From positions 1-41,241 of the forward strand of contig NZ_JALHQJ010000020.1 of the NCBI RefSeq assembly GCF_022842015.1: DNA of 41,241 nt, given 5' to 3'. The translations under genes and the position numbers were made by a program. How positions within the stretch are numbered: position 1 is the first letter of the stretch; every line of letters begins with the position of its first letter. The notes beneath the pieces are model-generated. The model had not been told where the DNA came from, did not search any database, and worked only from the letters and a program-made list of their open reading frames with translations. Source of the DNA: Nitrosomonas sp. Lineage in GTDB: Bacteria; Pseudomonadota; Gammaproteobacteria; Burkholderiales; Nitrosomonadaceae. Shown piece after piece: positions 35,908 through 41,241 of this stretch.

Positions 35908-36683
35908 ATACTTCAATCCATAAATTAACAAAGCTGATTGCTCTCACTCTAACCCCTATTATTTTTGTAGCTTGTTCGGCGGTTCCGGAAAAACCGGTAG
36001 GTGCGGATGCGGTTAGAGACAAATTAATACAACTGCAATCTGATTCGGAACTGTCCAGCCGTGCACAGCTTGCGATTCAGGAAGCCGAACTTGCTGTGCG
36101 CGCTGCCGAAAAACCACAGCTGCCCGAAGATATGGAACTTGGGAGACATCTGGTCTATATGGCTGACCGCAAGGTCGATACCGCCATGTACCGGGCACAA
36201 GCGCGCCTATCAGAAGATCAGCGCAAAATGTTGACTGAGCAGCGTGCCAGCGCGCGTCTAGACTCACGCACACGCGAGGTTGATGATCTGCAACGGCAGC
36301 TTGATGAACTGAATGCCAAGAAAACAGACCGCGGCCTGGTTATAACACTGGGCGATATACTGTTTGATACAGGGAAGGATACGCTTAAAGGTGGCGCAAT
36401 TTCCCATCTTGTCCAGCTCGCAACTTTTCTTAACGAGCATCAGGACCGCACCGTGATTATAGAAGGTCACACCGACAATGTCGGCAGCGAGAATTACAAC
36501 TTTGGCTTGTCACAAAGGCGGGCCAATTCTGTGATGACCTATTTAGTAAGACAGGGTATAGCTCCTGGACGCATCGTGGCATATGGCAAGGGTGAAAACT
36601 TTCCAATCAGCGATAACGATACCGCAGCTGGCCGTCAGCAGAATCGTCGCGTCGAAGTTATCATCTCAAACCCGACGCCTTAA
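35904..36683 (+). CDS. DUF4398-OmpA peptidoglycan-binding lipoprotein
   Basis: A 259-residue predicted outer-membrane lipoprotein. Signal and lipobox: MNTSIHKLTKLIALTLTPII then FVACSAVPE (lipidated Cys). Residues about 30-130 are a DUF4398-like helical region (LSSRAQLAIQEAELAVRAAE). The C-terminal 120 residues are an OmpA domain that binds diaminopimelate in peptidoglycan: FDTGKDTLKGGA, VIIEGHTDNVGSENYNFGLS, QRRANSVMTYLVRQGI and NRRVEVII. It tethers the outer membrane to the cell wall. It is translationally coupled to the smaller DUF4398 lipoprotein just upstream. Overlapping hairpins follow at 36705-36774. Confidence 0.92.
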   Translation: MNTSIHKLTKLIALTLTPIIFVACSAVPEKPVGADAVRDKLIQLQSDSELSSRAQLAIQEAELAVRAAEKPQLPEDMELGRHLVYMADRKVDTAMYRAQARLSEDQRKMLTEQRASARLDSRTREVDDLQRQLDELNAKKTDRGLVITLGDILFDTGKDTLKGGAISHLVQLATFLNEHQDRTVIIEGHTDNVGSENYNFGLSQRRANSVMTYLVRQGIAPGRIVAYGKGENFPISDNDTAAGRQQNRRVEVIISNPTP

Positions 36684-36704
36684 TGACATAAATAAAAATT
36701 ATCG

Positions 36705-36774
36705 AAATACCGCGACCTCTGCATAAGATAACAAAATGCAGTGTCGCAGTATTTTGGTGATGACTGCACCAAAA
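36705..36774. terminator. Two overlapping hairpins between the OmpA gene and rsgA
   Basis: Hairpin A, 36705-36754: AAATAC/GTATTT, GCGAC/GTCGC and CTGCAT/ATGCAG form an interrupted stem. Hairpin B, 36752-36774: TTTTGGTG pairs with CACCAAAA around ATGACTG. They share bases, so only one can form at full length. They lie between two convergent genes and probably act as a bidirectional stop. Confidence 0.6.
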
Positions 36775-36825
36775 CAGTTAAATCACGCTTTGCCAAATAG
36801 GTCTGAATACCCAAAACAAGCAATC

Positions 36826-37722
36826 TTACCTACGTAGCAGTCGATGATAAAAGCTCAGTCGCCTGGAGTTAATTTTTCCTTGTTGCGCAGCTTGTATCAC
36901 TGCACAACCGGGCTCAGTGATATGACGACAGTTACTGAATTTACATTGTCCAAAGTAAGGGTGGAATTCGATGAATCCCCAAGCCAAGTTTTCTTCTGCG
37001 ATATGGTTCAGACCAAATTCCTGGAATCCGGGAGAATCGATGATAGCGCTATTAGCATCAAGGAAATAAAGTCGCGAATGAGTGGTCGTATGACAACCGG
37101 AATCAAGTGCCAATGAAATCTCTGCGGTGGCACGCCGGGCCTGCGGGATCAAGGTATTGAGCAAGGTAGATTTGCCCATGCCCGATTGACCGGCCAGGAC
37201 ACTAAGATGACCCGACAAATAGGGCTGTAACACTGAGACATCTTGCAAAGCGCTTAATGGCAGTACGCGATAGCCTAGGTCTCGGTAAAGCAATAGCGTT
37301 TCCATCGCAGCTTTGGCCGGTTCAACCAAGTCAGCTTTATTCAGCACAATCAATACCTCGATTTTCTCACTTTCCGCCGCGACCAAGCAGCGATTAATCA
37401 ATTCCTCGCTAAAGCTGGGAATCGCCGCGACAACAATGATGATTTGCGTCACGTTGGCAGCAATAATTTTTTCCTTGAATGCATCACTGCGGTATAACAA
37501 TGAAGTGCGCGGAATAACTGCTTCGATGACGCCTTGCCCTAGAGTAGTAGACTGGTATTCAACCTGATCACCACAAGCAGTGCCGCCTTTTTTGCCACGC
37601 ATGACGCAGGAAATAATTTCTCTGCTTGCTGTTTCAATCGAATAGCGTCTGCCGAATGCAGCAATTACTTGTCCCGTTAAATACTTATTTTGCTGCTTAG
37701 CTTTACTAGGGCGAATGCTCAA
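36826..37722 (-). CDS. rsgA: Ribosome small-subunit-dependent GTPase RsgA
   Basis: Circularly permuted GTPase that checks late 30S assembly. About 298 residues from the chosen start. OB-fold N-terminus (YLTGQVIAAFGRRYSIETAS), then G4 NKADLVE before G1 GQSGMGKSTLLNTLI and G3 DSPGFQEFGL, the permuted order; a C-terminal zinc-binding segment follows (QCKFSNCRHITEPGCAV with Cys, Cys, His, Cys). No ATG is available at the start. TTG at 37722 overlaps the preceding gene's TGA as TTGA; TTG at 37755 is also in frame and would add 11 residues. The start is uncertain. Encoded with a pterin dehydratase and an M48 protease. Confidence 0.93.
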   Translation of the reverse strand: MSIRPSKAKQQNKYLTGQVIAAFGRRYSIETASREIISCVMRGKKGGTACGDQVEYQSTTLGQGVIEAVIPRTSLLYRSDAFKEKIIAANVTQIIIVVAAIPSFSEELINRCLVAAESEKIEVLIVLNKADLVEPAKAAMETLLLYRDLGYRVLPLSALQDVSVLQPYLSGHLSVLAGQSGMGKSTLLNTLIPQARRATAEISLALDSGCHTTTHSRLYFLDANSAIIDSPGFQEFGLNHIAEENLAWGFIEFHPYFGQCKFSNCRHITEPGCAVIQAAQQGKINSRRLSFYHRLLRR

Positions 37723-38060
37723 ATTAAGAACAACTTGTCGATTTTCGCCGCACAAATGAAATCATTCTCGGACAAACCGCCAATGGCATGCGTCGTGTAC
37801 GTGACCACGCATTTATTGTAACTAACCAACATGTCAGGATGATGATCTTCACGGTGTGAGACCCATGCAACTGCATTCACGAACGCCATTGTTTGATAAT
37901 AATTCTTGAATTCATAGGTCTTGTTGATTTGTTTGTCCTGCAATTGCCAATCATCAATCTGCTTCAAGTAATCGGCAACTGCAATGTCAGACAGCGGCGG
38001 CACGCCACCCTCGCATGGCTTGCATTGTTTGGATGTCAAATCACATACGGTATTATTCAT
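37719..38060 (-). CDS. phhB: Pterin-4a-carbinolamine dehydratase
   Basis: A 113-residue enzyme that dehydrates 4a-hydroxytetrahydrobiopterin to recycle the pterin cofactor. The active-site region REDHHPDMLVSYNKCVVTYT carries the expected two His and the Pro-Asp-Met, followed by THAIGGLSENDF. The N-terminal extension CDLTSKQCKPCEGGVPPLSD with a cysteine cluster is seen in many bacterial members. Its ATG overlaps the stop of the upstream M48 gene by 4 bases, and its TGA overlaps a possible rsgA start. Phenylalanine hydroxylase is not in the window, so the cofactor user is unknown; the symbol follows common usage. Confidence 0.92.
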   Translation of the reverse strand: MNNTVCDLTSKQCKPCEGGVPPLSDIAVADYLKQIDDWQLQDKQINKTYEFKNYYQTMAFVNAVAWVSHREDHHPDMLVSYNKCVVTYTTHAIGGLSENDFICAAKIDKLFLI

Positions 38061-39313
38061 GCTGGCTCCTGACTTTGTAAATGCGCCACCCGGATTGATG
38101 CTGGTGGATGTGAATCATAAAAAGTCGAATGCAGTGGATCTGGCGTAAGCGTCGCAGCATTATCCTGGTACAGCTTCACCAGCGCTTGAATTAAATCATC
38201 TGCAGACGAATTCTGTGCTGCATAGGCATCAGCCTCAAACTCATGTTTGCGTGAATAAATGCTAGAGATTGGATGCAGCAGAAAAGTGAATGCCGGCATC
38301 ACCAGAAAAAACAGCAGCAATGCCATCGCAGTTGACGGTACGGAAGCAACCTCTACTCCCAATCCTTCGTAAAACCAGCCTTGTCCCATCAAATAACCCA
38401 GAATCCAGAAAAATGCCAAACTCATCGCAAATGAAATCACCATGCGCTTGATCACATGGCGATGCTTGAAATGCCCCAGCTCATGCGCCAGCACCGCTTC
38501 GATTTCCGCAGGATTCAGACGTGCCAGCAGGGTATCAAAAAACACGATACGCTTGGTTTTACCAAATCCGGTAAAGTAAGCATTGCCATGATTGCTGCGA
38601 CGCGAACCATCCATCACAAACAGTCCGCTGGCTTTAAAGCCGCATTTATTCATCAGTTGCTCGATGCGCGTCTTGAGCGTAGCGTCTTCCAGCGGGGTAA
38701 ACTTATTAAATAACGGCGCGATCCAAGTAGGGAAAATCGCCAGCACCAATAAATTGAACGCGATCCAGGCAAACCAAGCATACAACCACCAGCTTTCTCC
38801 CATTTTTTCCATCAGCCACAGCACGCAAAACAACAAAGGCGCGCCCAGCAATAAGCCGAGTGCAGATTGTTTGATCAAGTCGGCGAAAAACATCTTCGGA
38901 GTCATCTTATTGAAACCAAACTGTTCTTCAATTACAAAAGTACGGTAATAACTTAATGGAATTTCAGCGACACTCATAATAAAGAAAGTGCTGATGATTA
39001 ACACCATACCATGCGCCAAAGGATCATTTAGCCAGCCTGCCCAGAATTCACTCAAAACATTTAAACCACCGCCCAGTGTAAATGCGAGCAGCAATCCTGC
39101 ATGCAGGAGTATGCTTGGATATCCTGCGCGCGTTTTGGCACAGGTGTAGTCCGCCGCCTTTTGATGATCAGTCAAGCTGATCTGGCCAGCAAATTCTTCC
39201 GGCACCTTGTCCTGATGAATACGCACGTGACGGATATGCCTGGCTGATAACCAAACCTGGGTTAGTGTGGTAAGTAATAACACAATCAGAAAAATCAACG
39301 TAAATGTTTGCAT
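38057..39313 (-). CDS. M48 family metalloprotease (Ste24/CAAX-protease-like)
   Basis: A multi-pass membrane zinc protease, 418 residues. The catalytic HELGHFKHRHV motif (His277 to His281) lies between hydrophobic segments, and a Glu ligand is expected in RKHEFEADAYAAQ. About seven hydrophobic segments are visible, starting with MQTFTLIFLIVLLLTTLTQV. The layout with ARLNPAEIEAVLAHELGHFK and EEQFGFNKMTPKMFFADLIK matches the Ste24/M48 type rather than the smaller HtpX. Bacterial members probably act in membrane-protein quality control, since bacteria do not prenylate CAAX proteins. It is transcribed divergently from orn and is the first gene of the M48-phhB-rsgA group. Confidence 0.92.
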   Translation of the reverse strand: MQTFTLIFLIVLLLTTLTQVWLSARHIRHVRIHQDKVPEEFAGQISLTDHQKAADYTCAKTRAGYPSILLHAGLLLAFTLGGGLNVLSEFWAGWLNDPLAHGMVLIISTFFIMSVAEIPLSYYRTFVIEEQFGFNKMTPKMFFADLIKQSALGLLLGAPLLFCVLWLMEKMGESWWLYAWFAWIAFNLLVLAIFPTWIAPLFNKFTPLEDATLKTRIEQLMNKCGFKASGLFVMDGSRRSNHGNAYFTGFGKTKRIVFFDTLLARLNPAEIEAVLAHELGHFKHRHVIKRMVISFAMSLAFFWILGYLMGQGWFYEGLGVEVASVPSTAMALLLFFLVMPAFTFLLHPISSIYSRKHEFEADAYAAQNSSADDLIQALVKLYQDNAATLTPDPLHSTFYDSHPPASIRVAHLQSQEPA

Positions 39314-39413
39314 AGTTTTTAAATCGAATACAAAAGTTTATAAAAGTGACTGACGGATAGCAATATGACACAATTAAACACATTGCATTCAAAATTAATA
39401 TAGATAAACAATT

Positions 39414-39959
39414 ATGGCACAAGACAATAATAACCTCATCTGGGTCGACATGGAAATGACCGGACTCAATCCAGACACCGATCGCATCATTGAAGTCGCT
39501 TTAGTGATAACCGATTCGCAATTGAATACGGTTGCCGAAGGTCCAGTCCTGGTAGTGCATCAACCCAATGAAATACTTGATGGCATGGATAAATGGAACC
39601 AATCGACTCATTCCAAATCGGGTTTGATCGACAAAATTAAAGCCTCCAAACTGACGGAAGCCGAAGTAGAAGCACAAATGATCGAATTTCTAAAATTACA
39701 CGTGCCCTCAGGGATCTCTCCGATGTGCGGTAATTCCATCTGTCAGGATCGGCGCTTTATGGTTCGTTCGATGCCACAACTGGAAACCTATTTTCATTAC
39801 CGCAATCTGGATGTCAGTACGTTAAAGGAGCTGGCAAAACGCTGGAAGCCGGAAATCGCAGCAGGCTTCTCCAAAGACGGCAAACACGAAGCGCTGGCGG
39901 ATATTTATGATTCCATCAACGAACTCAAACACTACCGGCAACATTTCATCGTTGCCTGA
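39414..39959 (+). CDS. orn: Oligoribonuclease
   Basis: A 3'-5' exoribonuclease of the DEDDh family that clears dinucleotides and very short RNAs, including pGpG from c-di-GMP turnover. 181 residues, the normal size. Active-site residues are visible: [20 protein letters not shown] (first Asp and Glu), [12 protein letters not shown] (second Asp), and KHEALADI (His and last Asp). Transcribed divergently from the M48 protease gene, in a position next to rsgA conserved in many gamma- and betaproteobacteria. Confidence 0.97.
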   Translation: MAQDNNNLIWVDMEMTGLNPDTDRIIEVALVITDSQLNTVAEGPVLVVHQPNEILDGMDKWNQSTHSKSGLIDKIKASKLTEAEVEAQMIEFLKLHVPSGISPMCGNSICQDRRFMVRSMPQLETYFHYRNLDVSTLKELAKRWKPEIAAGFSKDGKHEALADIYDSINELKHYRQHFIVA

Positions 39960-40106
39960 TTGCCTGAAAATAGTGACGAAATTCATGCTTGTCGATTTAC
40001 TTAGCACTTGGCATTGAAATTAACTTACGAACTTTCAGGATCTGTTCGTTTCTAAAAAACGAGGATTGTTTATCCTTTCGCTAATTCATTATTTATGGAG
40101 AACAAG

Positions 40107-40508
40107 ATGCATCTTAAAAGAAACTTGGTTTCAATCGCTATCGGAGCTGCTTTTATTGTTACACAATTTGTAACTCCGGTCATCGCTGCAGATACCGCTC
40201 AAGACAGCAACCATCAGCACCAAAGCGGACAACACTCAGAACATAATCATAGTGACACAAAATCTGGCGGTGATCACGGTCACCAGTGTGCAAGTAAAAT
40301 GTCATCAGTGGATACAAATAAAGATGGCAAAATCAGTAAAGAAGAATTTATGAAGCACCATGAAGCCATGTTTGACAAAAAAGATAGCAACAAAGATGGC
40401 TTTCTGGATGATACAGAAAGGCGCAACATGAAGGAAAAGATGCATAAACACGATCACGGCAAGCAACAAAATAACGGCGATCATGCACATGGAGATGCGA
40501 AGAAATAA
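40107..40508 (+). CDS. Exported His-rich EF-hand protein
   Basis: A 133-residue secreted protein. The start at 40107 is chosen because GGAG lies 7 bases before it; ATG at 40095 would have no site. Signal peptide MHLKRNLVSIAIGAAFIVTQ then FVTPVIAADT (cleavage near AA/DT). Then a His-rich stretch (SNHQHQSGQHSEHNHSDTKS, GGDHGHQCASK), two EF-hand loops (DTNKDGKISKEE and DSNKDGFLDDTE) and a second His-rich tail (HKHDHGKQQNNGDHAHGDAK). EF loops should bind Ca2+; the His clusters could bind Cu, Ni or Zn. A periplasmic metal store or sensor is a guess from composition. It stands alone and is followed by a terminator. Confidence 0.8.
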   Translation: MHLKRNLVSIAIGAAFIVTQFVTPVIAADTAQDSNHQHQSGQHSEHNHSDTKSGGDHGHQCASKMSSVDTNKDGKISKEEFMKHHEAMFDKKDSNKDGFLDDTERRNMKEKMHKHDHGKQQNNGDHAHGDAKK

Positions 40509-40524
40509 TCTCGCAGCTTTTTGC

Positions 40525-40565
40525 TTTGACAGTGGTCTTTTATCTCCTTTAAGACCGCTGTCAAA
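40525..40565. terminator. Bidirectional terminator between EF-hand and M16 genes
   Basis: TTTGACAGTGGTCTT (40525-40539) pairs with AAGACCGCTGTCAAA (40551-40565), with one G-T position and an 11-base loop. It sits between two convergent genes, with A-rich sequence on the right flank and T-rich on the left. Confidence 0.8.
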
Positions 40566-40587
40566 ACAAGCAGCCGCAAGTTCAATT

Positions 40588-41241
40588 CTAATGTCTTAAA
40601 CTGCCCGGCACTCTGCTTGGAGTTTTCTGTTCCAGTGGTTGTGGATCTAAAACAGCGACCGTCAAACCATCATCAATGAAATATTTTTTTGTCACATCGC
40701 GTATCTGCTCAGCAGTGACGGCTTTTAATTTTTCCAGAATGGTATCTATGTCACGATACGATAATCCTGTGCTTTCCAGCCTACCAAGTTGCATGGCCTG
40801 AGAAAAAGTGGAATCTTGCTGATACACATGACCCGCAATTACCTGCGTTTTCACTCGGGTAAGCTCTTCTTCCGTAACACCCTCTTTAATAATCTTTTCG
40901 ATCTCGGATCGCAGCGCCTGCTCTAATTCGACTACTGTTCTGCCAGCGCTTGGTACTGCACTAATAAAGAAAATGCTCGGACCACGCGCGATCGCGCCAT
41001 AGCTCGCACTGGTGGAATTAGCGATTTGACTTTCCCGCACCAGTGACTTGTTCAGTCTGGCTGAAGCATGCCCGTCCAGAATCCCTTCCAATATTTCCAG
41101 TGCATAGGGCTCCCAGTCTTCTTTAACACTTCTAATCGCAGGCGCATGAAATCCCATGATGAGATAAGGCAGCTCTGCCGGAGCCTTGACGCTTATCCGT
41201 TTAGTGCCTAGTTGCGGTGGCTCGATTTGCGGTTTACGGGC
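40588..41241 (-). CDS. M16 family peptidase, C-terminal part (cut by window edge)
   Basis: An open frame on the minus strand that runs through the right edge; 217 codons are visible. The sequence has RKPQIEPPQLGTKRISVKAP then AELPYLIMGFHAPAIRS, the classic start of the second half of M16 zinc peptidases, then LDGHASARLNKSLVRESQIA, SAGRTVVELEQALRSEIEKI and KEGVTEEELTRVKTQVIAGH, and ends ...PSRVPGSLRH. The metal-binding HxxEH would be in the unseen N-terminal half, so activity cannot be judged. Family members are processing proteases of the PqqL or pitrilysin type and are often found as tandem pairs. An internal ATG at 41157 is not the real start because the frame continues upstream. Confidence 0.9.
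   Translation of the reverse strand, partial: ARKPQIEPPQLGTKRISVKAPAELPYLIMGFHAPAIRSVKEDWEPYALEILEGILDGHASARLNKSLVRESQIANSTSASYGAIARGPSIFFISAVPSAGRTVVELEQALRSEIEKIIKEGVTEEELTRVKTQVIAGHVYQQDSTFSQAMQLGRLESTGLSYRDIDTILEKLKAVTAEQIRDVTKKYFIDDGLTVAVLDPQPLEQKTPSRVPGSLRH

Overview
The window looks like chromosome from a betaproteobacterium of the Nitrosomonas/Nitrosomonadaceae type. This is inferred from gene order and protein character: an fmt-def-LysM-dprA-smg-topB block, aroA-cmk-rpsA-ihfB, an NtrY/NtrX pair beside rsmB, an RTX-type S-layer-like protein and paired DUF4398/OmpA lipoproteins. No database search was possible. I see no rRNA, tRNA or CRISPR array.

Layout. 1-355 is the 5' end of an IS5-family insertion sequence cut by the window edge. 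356-1112 is AT-rich and largely non-coding, with one possible 50-residue exported peptide. 1113-8051 is a minus-strand housekeeping block (def, fmt, rsmB, a DUF4390 gene, ntrY, ntrX) for N-formylmethionine handling, 16S rRNA methylation and a membrane two-component system; the NtrX here has a badly eroded AAA+ core. From a divergent intergenic region, 8146-13481 runs on the plus strand: LysM protein, dprA, smg, topB. After a terminator come a small minus-strand membrane protein (13594-13839) and the plus-strand block aroA-cmk-rpsA-ihfB-lapA-pyrF (14138-19450), with hairpins around rpsA. The usual lapB is missing between lapA and pyrF.

19803-35275 is the accessory, cell-surface part. A minus-strand S-layer-like protein with C-terminal calcium-binding repeats lies behind a bidirectional terminator. 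Divergent from it is a surface-glycan cluster: an O-antigen-type ABC exporter whose permease (Wzm) has apparently lost its middle while the ATPase (Wzt) is intact, a methyltransferase-acetyltransferase fusion, a GT4 glycosyltransferase, a PIG-L deacetylase and a COG5610-type HAD protein. Facing these is a 1529-residue protein joining PIG-L, GT2, coiled-coil, RgpF-like and a second COG5610-type segment. Two of its modules have altered catalytic motifs. This cluster is the most interesting part of the window: it plausibly builds and modifies a surface polysaccharide, or a glycan on the S-layer.

35500-41241 returns to conserved genes: two overlapping lipoprotein genes (DUF4398; DUF4398-OmpA), a minus-strand group of an M48/Ste24 protease, pterin-4a-carbinolamine dehydratase and rsgA joined by start/stop overlaps, plus-strand orn, a His-rich EF-hand secreted protein, and the C-terminal part of an M16 peptidase running off the right edge.
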